Below are positions 19,518 through 31,230 of a stretch of DNA of 64,000 nt, piece after piece (within the stretch, counting starts at the first letter, position 1; each line of letters starts with the position of its first letter). Made by a program: the position numbers and the translations under genes. The notes beneath the pieces are model-generated. The model worked only from the letters and a program-made list of their open reading frames with translations, had not been told where the DNA came from and made no database searches. The stretch is from Maniola hyperantus. Taxonomy: Eukaryota > Arthropoda > Insecta > Lepidoptera > Nymphalidae. Location: NCBI RefSeq assembly GCF_902806685.2, contig NC_048553.1, forward strand, positions 4,261,099-4,325,098, read 5' to 3'.

Positions 19518-21081
19518 AAAATAAATATAAGTAGCGAAACCGATACAAGTTTCGCTTAGAGCAGCTGTCAAAATGTTCTATGTTTAATAATATATTTTCA
19601 CTAACTTTTCTAGAATCGACTATGGATATCGGCCGTCTGCGATTATCTTTATTGAAAAAAGCTCCCACTTTACCGTCGCTAATAGCTGAGATGCGAAGCA
19701 AACGTTCCTCAGTAGTAGAGAAAATTCATTATTTTGTTTGGTAAAATAGAGAGCTTTTTCCTAACAAATGGTGCCTTATTGAGTTTCATTCTGGGAAGAA
19801 AAATTTGAAATTCATTCCGTGTCCGCGTTTCGTTTTTAATTTTACTTCTGTTGAACCGACTGCTAAATATTAATTTAAAAATTTAATTAAGACCCACTTA
19901 AGGTATATTTTTTGTCGAATCCGTTGTCTTAAATATTTTTTTGTACACAAGACTCTCAACGAATATTTAGAAGAAACCTAGCTCGCAAAAAGGGAAACCT
20001 GGTGATGAAATGCACCTCACCACTGGAACAACTTGTCCACAATCAGTGAGTAGCTAGGTATGTCAGAATATAAAATGCGTACTTTGTACTTTCAGAATTA
20101 AAAAGCTTCAAAATTGGGCAAAATAATACTATTTTGTCCAATTTTATTATATTACTTAATTTTTTTTTATTCTTTAATTAACAGGCTTTTACATTTATGT
20201 ATGTCAGTCAGCCTGGTACTTATCTTGTAACAAATTATATTGTGTACAAAAAATAATAAATAAATCTAAAATGTACCACATGCGTTTTTGAGGTTTTTGT
20301 GGCTCGTACGGATTTTGTATAACTTAAATAATTTGTTTCGTTTGTTAATAAGAATAAAAGCTATTCAAAAAACACTGACTTATTAATTATACTCGTAAGC
20401 AATCAATATCATCTGGCTCAGATTTTTTAAGATATTTTCCGCATAAAAACTACACGTTCCTTCAATAGAGTATTGCTATGCAGATGTGTCCCAAAGGACC
20501 CGGCATTTCCAATGCTTTGACCTGAATATAGGGTAGCCAAGATTCCAGGAAAAACTCTGGGATATGAGCACAAATCTACGCGCCGTATGATTCAATGGTA
20601 TCTTCACGTCCCAAATGAATTATACCTATACGCCCATTTTTGGCACATTTCCAAGATTAAACTCAACTCAACCGATTTTGTGTATTTTCACAGACACAAA
20701 GGTATTGAGAAGTCAGTGGTGAATGATCCCCCTTAAGACGAAAACTGCTACTTATGATATTATTGTTGCATCAGGGTATTTCATCTAATATAACACAGCC
20801 CTGAAATGATTTGATTACCTGTTACTACTACCTGAACATCGACCTGCCGCCCACGAAATGCGATGGGGGTGTATCGGTAGGACTGAAATTTGAGCAAAGT
20901 CAATCGAGCGGGACAAGGACAGTGCTCCTCGCTCGCCTGACGACAAGGTGAAAACCGAGAAACGCCAGCATGGCAGTAGGTACTAGTAGCCGTGCCATTA
21001 CGTTGCAGGCGACGATAAATTGGCGGGGGGAGTGAGTGTCACTTCTATTTTCTGTGCTAATAGTGAGAGTGTCAGTCAATC
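19518..21081. other. Unassigned stretch
   Basis: No confident repeat or gene. The block at 20880-21060 is GC-richer and unique. Confidence 0.3.
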
Positions 21082-21082
21082 A

Positions 21083-21262
21083 GAGCCTCAGTAGCTCAAC
21101 GGTTAACGGAGGGAACTGAATTCTGATTTTTTCGGCGAGGGTTCAAACACCACTCGTTGCACTATTGTTGTACCTACTCCTAGCACAAGCTTTACGTTTA
21201 GTTGAAGGGGAAAGGGGAATATATATCATGATTAATATGGATAACATTCTTCAAAAAAATCA
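21083..21262 (+). repeat. SINE-P, tRNA-headed, near complete
   Basis: TAGCTCAACGG at 21092-21102 is an A box with one departure from consensus. GGTTCAAACAC at 21140-21150 is the B box. The body contains 'cctactcctagcacaagctt' and 'aggggaaaggggaatat', ending in an A-rich stretch. The head begins 'gagcctcagtagctc'. Confidence 0.8.
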
Positions 21263-21624
21263 AAGATTTAAAGAAGAACAAGAGAAGAGTCGGTGTGGCG
21301 GTACTTCAAGGAAGTATCTGATGCACCAAAGCACAGCCACTTGGGTGCTTCATACAGTTCATTGAATGACCAATCAAACGTGCGTATAGTAGCCAGAGCG
21401 CATTTAGTGTAACTTCGTACTGGGCGACCAATATCGCACTTTGTAGGTATGTTTCAGGATTATTTCAGGCTTAAAAGAGAAATAATACACATTATTTCAT
21501 CGACAGTAATACAGCATAACATACGACGTGTTAATTGGTATAAATTTGAATATTGAACTATCGAATTACTGATACAAGCTCAACGAATGTACGCGTGATC
21601 ATCATCAATGTATTATTATATTAT
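21263..21624. other. Unassigned stretch
   Basis: Nothing recognised. Confidence 0.3.
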
Positions 21625-21856
21625 ACTAGCTTATGCTCGCGACTTCGTCCGCGTGGCCTACAAAATTTCAAATCCCTATTTCACCCCCTTAGGAGTTGAA
21701 TTATCAAAAATCCTTTCTTAGCGGATGCCTACGTCATAATAGCTATCTGCATGCCAAATTTCAGCCCGATCCGTCCAGTAGTTTGAGCTGTGCGTTGATA
21801 GATCAGTCAGTCAGTCAGTCAGTCAGTCAGTCACCTTTTCCTTTTATATATATAGA
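21625..21856. repeat. R-F retroposon tail, complete
   Basis: Full order of R-F hallmarks with seven agtc units and a closing 'accttttccttttatatat'. Confidence 0.85.
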
Positions 21857-22217
21857 TTCGCTGAAATTGAAATACTAAATATTACATCTGCGGTCCTGCA
21901 TTTGGGTGGTAATTAAGCTTTCTAAAAGCTAAATTAGAGGCTAAATTCTAATATTAGGATAGGTTGTATTACTATCATTATTTCCACATTACTGCGCATT
22001 ACCACGTTTCAATTATGCAATTTAAAAGATTTTTAAATTTATAGCTTTTACAGGTTTCCACGCCTGAAGGGTGCCAACGGGTACCCTATTACTAAACCTC
22101 CGCCGTCCATCCGTCAGTCTATCAGTGGACTTTATCAGCTTACGTTGCCGCTTTAACAAGAAATAATAAAAAACCAATTTGGCGATTGGCGATGGCGATT
22201 TCGAAATGGCTGCTATG

Positions 22218-22444
22218 CTAATCCATACTAATATTATAAATGCGAATGTGTGTCTGTCTGTCTGTCTGTCTGCTAGCTTGTCACGGCTAAACCGTTCAAC
22301 CGATTGTGACGAAATTTGGTACAGAGATAGCTTACATCCCAGAAAAGGACATAGGGTACTTTTTATCCCGGGAAGTTGAAGAGTTCCCACAGGATTTTTA
22401 AAAAGCTAAATCCACGCGGACGAAGTCGCGGGCATCATCTAGTT
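22218..22444. repeat. R-A retroposon tail, inverted, complete
   Basis: 'ccatactaatattataaatg', (gtct)n, 'gacgaaatttggtacagag', 'gagttcccacaggattttt', 'gacgaagtcgcgggcatcat', 'ctagtt'. Confidence 0.85.
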
Positions 22445-22479
22445 AAAAATAAATAAAAAGAACAATGTTACATTATCTT

Positions 22480-22527
22480 GTACGATGGTACGGAACCCTT
22501 CGTGTGCGAGTCCGACTCGCACTTGAC
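22480..22527. repeat. R-B end fragment
   Basis: 'tacggaaccctt' and 'cgagtccgactcgcacttg' match the inverted end of R-B. Confidence 0.65.
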
Positions 22528-22710
22528 CAGTTTTTCCAGGTTTTGTCATTCACGACAATTATTGTTATTCTATGGCGCTTCTGTTATATTGAGCAAAGAA
22601 GTAAAATGCTGGAACGGTGGTAACGCAAACTTCAAAGTATTGCATTGTTTGGCACAATGATGTTATAGTAAATATTTCTTTCTTTCGATTCTTATTAGAG
22701 CTTTGATATA

Positions 22711-23312
22711 AATAAAAACCGACTTCGTTACATAAACACTAAAAATTTAAAAATAATTTAATTTATTACCGAATATATTATGTATACAAGAGTTAATATA
22801 GTTCCATAATAATACTTTTTGGTGCCGGTGCCAATTAGCTTTAGCTGCGCGAATCGTCTGGACTTCATATTTTTATGGGACTCCACAATGGCACCTCATT
22901 GGCACCGACCCCAAAAAATATTATTATGGAACTATATTAACTCTTGTATACATAATATATTCGGTAATAAATTAAATTATTTTTAAATTTTTAGTGTTTA
23001 TGTAACGAAGTCGGTTTTTATTTTTTTTGTAAAAATTTTTTATTTCACAATTTTTAGTGGCCCCATGGAATTATGCTATGACGGGTAAAAAATCTACTGT
23101 TTACTAAGTTATTACACTGATCGCGAGCAATTTACTCTTATCGGTTGAGGAGTTCCAGTATCTATCTTCGAAGATGTTCATCAGATGTTCACCAAATTGA
23201 AATGGGACCAACTTTGAAGTATACCCTTTCAAACAAAAACAAAAAAAAAAAAAAAAAAAAAAAAAAGATTCCGACGAATTGAGAACCTCCTCCTTTTTTT
23301 GAAGTCGGTTAA
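22711..23312. mobile_element. R-K element with internal 122-bp fold-back
   Basis: Opens 'aataaaaaccgacttcg' and closes 'gaacctcctcc' and 'gaagtcggtt', so its ends are inverted. Positions 22711-22832 and 22901-23022 are inverted copies matching at 119 of 122 positions with a 68-base spacer. Behind the fold-back lie 26 As (23241-23266). Related R-K pieces lie at 36097, 39465, 50880 and 60925. Confidence 0.75.
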
Positions 23313-23539
23313 ATAATAACAGTCTAACCATTAGACAGCGAAAATAAAAAAAGCACTTTGATTTCCGGGTCAGAACGTTACCATAGCGGGCAGATCCGGC
23401 GTATGCATATCAATACTTTATTGGACGTAACGTACCATTTGGATGTGAAAAATATTGATATTTCTGTTACGATATGAATATTTACAAGTCAGTATTTTCT
23501 TATAATTTCCATTTGAATTTTTTTTGATATTATATACCT

Positions 23540-23745
23540 CCTAAATGATACCCGCAACTTCGTCCGCGTGAATTAGAGGTTTTTTACAAATCCCCTGAGA
23601 ACTATTTGATTTTCCGGAATAAAAAGTTGCCTATGTCCGCCCCGGGATGTAAACTAACTTTGTACCCAATTTCATCAAAATCCGGGCCGAGAAAAGCTAT
23701 CAGATAGACAGGCAGACGCTTTCGCATTTATAATAGGTATGAGCA
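23540..23745. repeat. R-A retroposon tail
   Basis: 'gatacccgcaacttcgtccg', 'gaactatttgattttccgg', 'ctatgtccgccccgggatg', 'aaaagctatcagatagacag', ending 'gcatttataat'. Confidence 0.8.
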
Positions 23746-24000
23746 TGGATTAAGGCCGCAGAGGTCGAGAGATTGGACTTCATTCCTTATCTCAGTGGTA
23801 ATGATATATTTGGTTGGACACTACGAAAAGTATCCAATAACAGTCAAACTCTTAATTAACTAAATCTCGTTGAAAGATACAGATCTTTGATGAAAAACCT
23901 CAGATGAGCTTACGGACGTCGAAAATTGTCTGTGAAAAATATATCCGTTCAACCACAATTATTAGTCATTGAGGCAATTTATCCGAACAAGGTATTTTTT

Positions 24001-24093
24001 TAAAGAATATTATTTGCCATGTTAATCATGACTAACATTCCCCTTTCTCCTTCAAGTAAGCGCAAAGCTTGTGCTAGGAGTAGGTACGACGTT
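24001..24093 (-). repeat. SINE-P fragment, antisense
   Basis: 'gccatgttaatcatgactaa', 'attcccctttctcc' and 'agcttgtgctaggagtagg' match the body of SINE-P. The tRNA head is missing. Confidence 0.7.
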
Positions 24094-24565
24094 TAAGTTT
24101 CAGTCATTCACTTAAAGTTTGCAGTCCTCACTGGTCCTCACTGACTTAAATTTATACTGAATAACTTTCTGAGTTCATAAAGTTGTGTTGTATTATAAAA
24201 ATAGCAATACTGACAGACAGAGCAAAAGAAACTTGCCAATTTATTAATTACACGAGTGGTCTCTCTTGTTAGCTTGAGTTCATTATGCAGAATATCACCG
24301 CCTCTAGTAATAGCACAACTCTACGGCTGTAGATATCCCTACGTACCATCTTATCGCAGCTAAGCGCAAACCTATGTCAATGTCAATTTAAATGGCATGA
24401 CACGACTCTTTGCTTTAATTAAGTTTTCCATTATTTACCTTCAGAGGCATTTAATTAATTACGTTGATTAAGATAAGCTACTTAGGCCAATCCAATGGGA
24501 TTATCAGTAAAACAAACTCCTACCAATATGATCTGTATTGTAAACTAGCTTTTTTCCACGGCTTC
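24094..24565. other. Unassigned stretch
   Basis: Nothing recognised. Confidence 0.3.
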
Positions 24566-24815
24566 TTGTGATCATCATGGTCATCATCATGATTAATTGC
24601 TGACTCACTACTGAGCACGAATCTCCTCACAGGATGAGAAGAGAATTGAGATGAGGTTTTGGCCATAGTCTTCTACGCTCTGGCCAAGTGAAGATTGGCA
24701 GATGTCACATATCTATGAGAACATTATGAAGAAACTCAGTATTATATATTGTGTTGTATGTATAACTATATACATATTGATATTTAATTGCTTAAGAACG
24801 CACATAACTCCGAAA
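24566..24815 (-). repeat. SINE-D copy 4, antisense, head missing
   Basis: 'atcatcatggtcatcatcat', 'actcactactgagcacg', 'ggccaagtgaagattggcag', 'gagaacattatgaag' and 'cgcacataactccgaaaa'. It stops before the B-box region. Confidence 0.7.
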
Positions 24816-26304
24816 AATTGTGTTTACAATACCTATATATACCTACATCACTGGTTGCAATTAGGTACAATTTCTCCACGTAAGTGGATACTTTATATGC
24901 AGAATATTATGTAAGCGCAATAAAATTGCAAAATAACTCTTGTTTTATTTTGATTAAAGCGTGAATAGTAGTTGCACGTACCTGTAAGTATGCAATTTGT
25001 GCTAAAGAAAAATTGCTGTAGAAATTGAATTGCACAAGAGAAATTGTTTTGCAGCACAATTTCCTTTCTGAAAAGGAAACGCAGAACGTTGCATGAGATG
25101 AAAAGTGAAAAGTATACTTATTATAAACTGGAGGCCCCGATGTAACTAGAGACGACTATATACCTAGACTAGTGCGCGAAGCGATTGAAATTCGCAAACA
25201 CCAGAATTTCAGTGGTGCGGATGGCGGAACATTGAATTATTAATGGCTTTAAACTAGCAAGTATGTGGAAACCAGTGGTAGAATTATGCAAACCAAGACA
25301 GCATCGTACGACATCGAAAGTTAATAGTGACGTTGTGAGTTTATTTTGCCGGACAGCTCGTGAAGTTCCAGCGAAAAGAACAAGAAAGAGGGTAGTTCGC
25401 TACTGCCCATGAGAGCTCAAGCTCTAGTAGCACCGCAGTCCCGTCGCGACCACGACCAGTGCGGATTGAAATATCGACAAATACAAACATCAAATTAATC
25501 GTGGTTTGTACCAGATGTAACTTAGTAAGGAACAGAAATCTTTTCCGTTCATAATATGGCTAAGCAGTTTTAAAGTTACCTATACTTACTTAGTACTTGT
25601 AGGGCCTGGGTTTGAATTTTTCCAAGGTCTAGATAATAAATTGATATGCGATACGCCTTTATTGAAGCAAAATCGAATCTCTCGGTTGAGGCAGAGCAGT
25701 GGCACGTATAGGTACACGGTACACCAACAGTGCTGCCGGAAAGAGGATTTAAGGTGTCAGCACACATATGGGATCGGAAAGGGATCGTAACGTCACGGCG
25801 CGGCGGGCAGTAGTAGACTTATAAATAATATTGATAGACAATCAATTTTCTAGATAGTTATCAATTCTTCGGTCTCATCTTCCCCTAGGTACGGACCTGG
25901 GTTCTGCCCGCCGGCTAGGCTTTAACATAAAAACTGGGGGAGAGTAACTCCGGCTCGAAATAACAAGCTCAAGTATCTATAATTATTAACGCTGTAACAA
26001 TGTGAAGTGTGGATAATAAAAGGGGTGTCTATCAAACTTGGTGGTTGTTTCTATGAGCACCGGACACCTCCACCTAACATTGGACCTAACATTCTTACAT
26101 TCTGATTTTAAACGTAGTCACTGGCAACAGGCTAGTATCTCCAGGCCTTTATCTTCAAAAAATACGAATTTACGAAGGTGATAGTGAATGCTCCCAAAAG
26201 GCTAATGATGTTCATAAAAACGGCACGAAAACCTCATTACGTATCCAACTCACGCTATACCCAAATTACTTCCCTACTTATTTCTTGTTTTTTGATTGTT
26301 ATTG
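24816..26304. other. Unassigned stretch with a unique block
   Basis: 25140-25450 is GC-balanced and repeat-free ('gtgcgcgaagcgattgaaat', 'gaattattaatggc'). The rest is AT-rich. The short frames here lack recognisable domains. Confidence 0.3.
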
Positions 26305-26384
26305 AATACCTCTGAAGCTCAGCGGTATGATAACTCTCCTCGAAAATAAATGATCCCTGGTTCTATTCCTGATTGTCCGCCCTA
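26305..26384 (+). repeat. tRNA-like SINE head remnant
   Basis: 'gaagctcagcggtatga' resembles an A-box region and 'ccctggttctattcctg' a B box with one change. Spacing of about 50 bases fits a tRNA-derived head. Confidence 0.4.
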
Positions 26385-26455
26385 AAGTCAAAAAGTCAAA
26401 ACGTTTATTCAAAGTAGGTAAAAAAATTACGCTTCTTGATAGTCGGTTGCATTTG
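26385..26455 (-). repeat. LINE/SINE 3' tail fragment
   Basis: 'aaagtcaaaaagtcaaaacg' followed by 'tttattcaaagtaggtaaa' resembles the antisense 3' end of a common lepidopteran retroposon. Confidence 0.5.
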
Positions 26456-27036
26456 GAAGATGATGATATAGTGGTGATAATTTTTACGCGAACTTAAAAC
26501 TAAAGCTACGAGGGTTCCAAAAGCGCCCAAAACTGCAAAAAAATTTGAATACTGAGGATAAATATAACAGGTTTAAAAACAGCTTTGAACAAGTCGTTTA
26601 CCAGCTATTAAAAAAATATACTTTTTAAAACGATCACAAATCAATAGAAAAACGAATGCGAAATGAAATCAAAGGCAAAAACCTGGAATGGTCTTTTGAA
26701 TGTGCCGTAAATAATCGGGAGGAAACCTCACAATGTAGCTGAAAGTTAATTAAATCCATAATCTGTTGTCGACTTTAATACGAGGGGCAAAGGATTTATT
26801 TCAATTTGCATCAAATGAGCTGCATTCGATAATAGTTTTCCATTCTGCTGTTTCATGAATAGGTACATTAAAGAAAAGTTGAAAGGTAACCATTGGTAGT
26901 ATTGAGGGACTCTTTTGAATCAACTATTATTTTTTATAAATCATTTATAGATGAGCGTATTATTTACTTTAATTTAATAAAGTTAGCTACTAAAGTTGGT
27001 TTGTTTTGAAAATATTAATAGGTAAAGGTATGGACA
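26456..27036. other. Unassigned AT-rich stretch
   Basis: Nothing recognised. Confidence 0.3.
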
Positions 27037-27068
27037 TAATACGCGATAGGTTGAAATGGCAATCGGCC
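27037..27068. repeat. MITE-H half element
   Basis: 'atacgcgataggttgaaat' and 'ggcaatcgg' match one arm of the MITE-H palindrome. The other arm is absent. Confidence 0.55.
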
Positions 27069-27073
27069 AATGT

Positions 27074-27706
27074 AACCGGCCAAGTGCGTGTTAGACTCGC
27101 GCACCGAGGGTTCCGTATTACAGTCGTATTTTTTCGACATTTTGCACGATAAAAACAATTTTTTTTTTTATTAAGAATATTAGCCATGTTAAATGACTAA
27201 TATTCCCCTTTCCTCTCCAAGTAAGCGTCAAGCTTGTGCTAGGAGTAGGTACGACAATAGTGCAACGGGCGGGGTTTGAACTTTGAACGTCGACCTTTCT
27301 GTGTTCAGTCCACTCCTTTACCAGTTGAGCTATTGAGGCTCTAAATATAATATATATAATGCATAAAAATAAATTAAAATCTGTTTTAGAATGTACAAGT
27401 AATGCCCTTTCACATCATACCCCACTTGGTATAGTTATCTAACTTTGAAAATTGAATATATTTACTAATATTTTGTTCATGAATACATTTTAATTTTGTT
27501 TCTGTGATGTAACCAACAATTCAGGGTTTTCGGATTTATTCTTTTACTTGTGCTATAAGACCTACCCACTTACCAAATTTCATGATTCTAGGTCACCGTA
27601 AGTACCCTATAGGTTTTCTTGATAGACACGATGGGCAGACAGACAGACAGACAACAAAGTGATCCTATAAGGACCCCTTTTTCCTTTTGAAGTACGGAAC
27701 CCTAAT
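27074..27706. repeat. R-B repeat interrupted by a SINE
   Basis: Left part 27074-27165 ('ccggccaagtgcgtgtt', 'gagggttccgt', 'ttttgcacgataaaa') and right part 27347-27706 ('aatgcataaaaataaatt', 'tcatgattctaggtcaccg', (gaca)n, 'tacggaaccctaa') rejoin in the order of the intact copy at 7180. Confidence 0.8.
27166..27346 (-). repeat. SINE-P, near complete, nested in R-B
   Basis: On the minus strand the head begins 'agagcctcaatagctcaac'. A box TAGCTCAACTG lies at 27322-27332 and a perfect B box GTTCAAACC at 27273-27281. The body carries 'cctagcacaagctt' and 'ggggaatatt'. It ends at the T-run on the plus strand (27159-27170). Confidence 0.8.
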
Positions 27707-28074
27707 TATAAATTACTTACTTTCTCACTCGTTTTCTCAGCGATGTCTCTCAGTCATATTTGCGTAAAACTTGAAACATTAAATGTTCCTATTACGACTT
27801 ACAAGTGCGACCTGGGAATTACTATTCAAATCTTTGCATAGACTAAGGATTAGAAGATTACAAGGCTAAATTTAATTACATCACCGAATATGGCTGAAGT
27901 TTTGCCATTAACAGGAGTGAAACTTCTTGATGGTCGGATGATTTTCAGAATATATTACAATAAAACTGTTTAACTCTGATACTAAATCTAGATTTTAAAT
28001 ATCTCTTTAATTTATTGGGAGAAAATGAAAAAAAAAATATCTTATTTAAAAGAGTTTGTTGAATTTATTGTATT
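27707..28074. other. Unassigned stretch
   Basis: Nothing recognised. Confidence 0.3.
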
Positions 28075-28190
28075 AGTACAATCTATCTCTGTACCAAATT
28101 TCAACAAAATCGGTTATGATGGATGGACCGTGAAAAGCTAGCAGACAGACAGACACACTTTTTGTATTTATAATATTATGGATGTACAAA
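28075..28190. repeat. R-A tail, truncated
   Basis: 'atctatctctgtaccaaatt', 'gaccgtgaaaagctagcaga', 'cagacacac' and 'atttataatattatggatg'. The head is missing. Confidence 0.75.
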
Positions 28191-28424
28191 TCGCAATAAC
28201 TCGAAATAACACACTTAATTATCTCTAGCACTATTACTTGTTGGTAGAGCAATGGGTATTAAAACCTACCTTTTACGCTACCAGGGGTGCAAGCCGGTAG
28301 TGTCAGGAGTCCAAAATGGCTTAGCAACGAAAATTATTTAACTGTCTGAATTTGATTTAAAAAACGCTCGCTAATGTTTCATTACAAAATATCTCTATTT
28401 CAATCTTCTATTAGAGTGTCTGAT

Positions 28425-28605
28425 GCATTACAACACAATTCATAATAGATAAGTACTTATGTATTATGAATTCTATTTATGATACAATAGAATTATACAA
28501 CAGAATTGTAGAATGATATATGAAACAGAACGATATAATATAACGATACAACATAATTCATAATAGATCATCTATTATGAATTCTGTTGTAATATTATAT
28601 CAAAG
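28425..28605. repeat. AT-rich inverted-repeat patch
   Basis: Multiple copies of 'cataatagat' and 'attatgaattct' in both orientations. attcataatagat and its exact complement flank a single base near 28558-28584. Could be a decayed fold-back element. Confidence 0.45.
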
Positions 28606-28869
28606 ACTCTGGTTCACCATCATTAATATCAATAGAGTCGATGGAAAAACTTGAAGGTTTCAAACACTTGCTAAACGAGGTTTACTGCCTGGATTGATTA
28701 ATTATTCAGGATGAAGCAGCGAGTTTTCACAGGGAAATGTTAATGCTTATTATTTCCTGAATAGGTGAACGGAAGAACAAAATTTAACCACATTTTTACA
28801 CTTCACTATAGTTAGTTCATTCTGCTATAGAGACTCTAAGGTGAAATGGGATTAAAGTTGTACACGCAG

Positions 28870-28938
28870 GCAGACAGACAGACGGACAGACAGACATACT
28901 TTCGCATTTATAATAAGTAGGTATGGATGGATTGTATG
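28870..28938. repeat. R-A tail end fragment
   Basis: (caga)n followed by 'catactttcgcatttataat'. Confidence 0.65.
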
Positions 28939-29221
28939 GACGCACGGATAATAATATGAATATACGATAATATTTTAGAGACAAATCTAATAAGTAAAAA
29001 ATAGTTTTCTCTGACCGTAAAGTACATACTAAAGTTTATGAAAGTACCGAGAAAATATATCTAGTTACCATTACCATCGATGTCCGAACCCATTCCATGG
29101 GCGATGTTATCGTAAAATTGCCTGAAGTGACGCTAAACCAGAAGAACGGCCGTTCTGCCCTATTTTATTGCATTTGGCCTGTAAGTCTCAAGATAATATA
29201 AGTATTAAGTAAAAATTGTTA

Positions 29222-29442
29222 TTATATCTGTTGCCCGCGACTTCATCCGCGTGGATTTAGGTGTAAAAATCCATGGAAACAGTTTGATTTCTCGAAATAA
29301 AATGTAACCTATATCACTCTCCAGATCTTTGACTATACCCATGCAAAATATCACATCGATGCGTGCTCCATTGTGACGTGATTGAAGGACAAAACTAACA
29401 AACCAACAAACAAACACACTTTCGCCTTTATAATTATGGCTA
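29222..29442. repeat. R-N retroposon tail
   Basis: 'tgcccgcgacttcatccgcg', 'tacccatgcaaaatatcaca', 'tgctccattgtgacgtgat', 'caaacacactttcgccttta'. A clear copy. Confidence 0.8.
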
Positions 29443-29756
29443 GTGACTAGTTAGTTCCTGGCTTCTAAGTTAGCGGATATCAAAATATTGGCAAAGTAAT
29501 AATCTCAAACAAAATAATGACTCGTTTCTATGTTATATTGAATTCTCTGTGATGTTATAGAACACAATGTCTTGAGGAGTAGGTACCTATATTAATTATC
29601 ATCTTTTGAGATGATTTTTTGCAATTAATGAGTCCTTGAAGTAAGTTGACGATATGTTGCATGCTGCATTGTCGCATGTTACAATTAATCGTCTCGTGAA
29701 TGTTGTTTATCTGACGTAAAACAGCCTTTCTTGTTTCGTTCAGTCCAGCTACAAGA
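29443..29756. other. Unassigned stretch
   Basis: Nothing recognised. Confidence 0.3.
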
Positions 29757-29915
29757 AGGTTACCCGGCAAGAAATATTGTAAGTACATCGATCTTTGGAA
29801 AGGGATAGCGGTTTCGTAGAGCATTGTCTCATAGGTATGAGTAACAGAGACAACACTCTACGAAGCCGAAACCTCTTTCTAAAGGTCGATGTACAATATT
29901 TCTTGCCGGCTACTG
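29757..29915. mobile_element. MITE-G, copy 4
   Basis: Arms 'cccggcaagaaatattgt' and 'acaatatttcttgccgg' are exact complements apart from small gaps, with inner 'gtagagcattgtctc' facing 'gagacaacactctac'. The right end is followed by TA. Confidence 0.7.
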
Positions 29916-30635
29916 TACTTACGAGTAATTAGTCTAAGGTTAGGATTCGTACCTACGACCTTAATGTGTAAATAATATCAAGTATGTATTCAAACCATAT
30001 TTCACGCGACTTCAGTGTGTATCTGCGTGGTTATTAATACATAATATCCTCGTAAAGCATTACCGCGTTAGACCCTCACTAACGAGTTTTGCAACTGTTT
30101 AATGTTTGTCTCATAACGTATTCCACAGCCATTTTAGAGCGTTTTAGTTAAACTAACTCCTAATAAATGCCGTTCTAAGCTCAGAAATATCGTTAAGTTT
30201 GGCTCTATGAGAAAATTCATGTAGCAATGGATTAGCATTAATCGGCAATATAATTTGTATCGACGGAAGTAGAAGGATAAACTGGAAGACTCGTTTTTCC
30301 TTCGTATATTTCGTTGAAAACTGCTTAAAAGCTAGATACAAAATACCTACAATGTGGCTAGTTCTCTACACGAACTCGTTGACATGTCTACTTGTATTGC
30401 TTCTCTTTTATAATGCTTCGTTTAGAAAAGGATAGCTCCATATTTAGACTCTATTGACAGCTCTAAATCTAGTGCTATGCTTTTTCGCAGGATAGCAATA
30501 TAAATAGACCTGTCATTTTAGTTTAAATTAGAGATTACATAGTTGGCCGCAGTACCTAACTATTTTGTACTTATTACTGTATTTACTCTAAAATAATAAT
30601 TAAAAATAAAATATCTACTTATTAAAATTTTAGTG
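29916..30635. other. Unassigned stretch
   Basis: AT-rich, no recognised feature. Confidence 0.35.
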
Positions 30636-30868
30636 ATAGCCTAATAGTTAAAGATGTCCGTCTCATACTGGGGACGTAAAAGATTCAATTCCGGGCACGC
30701 ACCTTTAACTTTTCGAAGGCATGTGCGTTTAAGTATCACTCACTTTAACATTGAAGGAGGAACCCTGCCCTGAGAGTTGTCCATAATGTTCTCAAATGTG
30801 TATGAAGTCTGCCAATCCGCGTTTGGTCAGCGGGGCGGATCTTTGACATTCTGAGAGGAGACCTATCA
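30636..30868 (+). repeat. SINE-D copy 5, sense
   Basis: TAGCCTAATAG at 30637-30647 (A box) and GATTCAATTCC at 30682-30692 (B box) lie in sense. The body 'gcgtttaagtatcactcac' to 'tctgagaggagacc' follows. It meets the next copy tail-to-tail. Confidence 0.75.
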
Positions 30869-31160
30869 TTATCATCATGATCAACCCATCACCGGCTCAC
30901 TACAGAGCACGGGTCTTCTCTCAGAGTGAGAAGGGTTTTGGCCATAGTCTACCACGCTGGCCATGTGCGGATTGGTAGACTTCACACACCTTTGAGAACA
31001 TTATGAGGAACTCTCAGGCATGCAGGTTACCTCACGATGTTTTCCTTCACCGTTAGAGCAAGTGATATTTTAATTAATTAAAACGCACATAACTCCGAAA
31101 AGTTAGAGGTGCGTGCCCGGGATCGAACACCCGACCTACCCACTAGGCTATCACAGCTTA
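30869..31160 (-). repeat. SINE-D copy 6, antisense, near complete
   Basis: Tail 'atcatcatgatcaacccatc', body 'accacgctggccatgtgcgg', 'ggcatgcaggttacctcacg', head with B box complement 'gggatcgaaca' at 31119-31129 and a perfect A box complement 'ccactaggcta' at 31140-31150. Confidence 0.85.
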
Positions 31161-31230
31161 CAGGAGACCTATGCTCAGTAGTAACCCAACGATAGGTTGA
31201 TCATGATGACGATCATGATGATGATTCACA
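31161..31230 (+). repeat. SINE-D copy 7, 3' end only
   Basis: 'aggagacctatgctcagtag' and 'gataggttgatcatgatgac' with gat tail, in sense, directly behind the head of copy 6. Confidence 0.65.
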
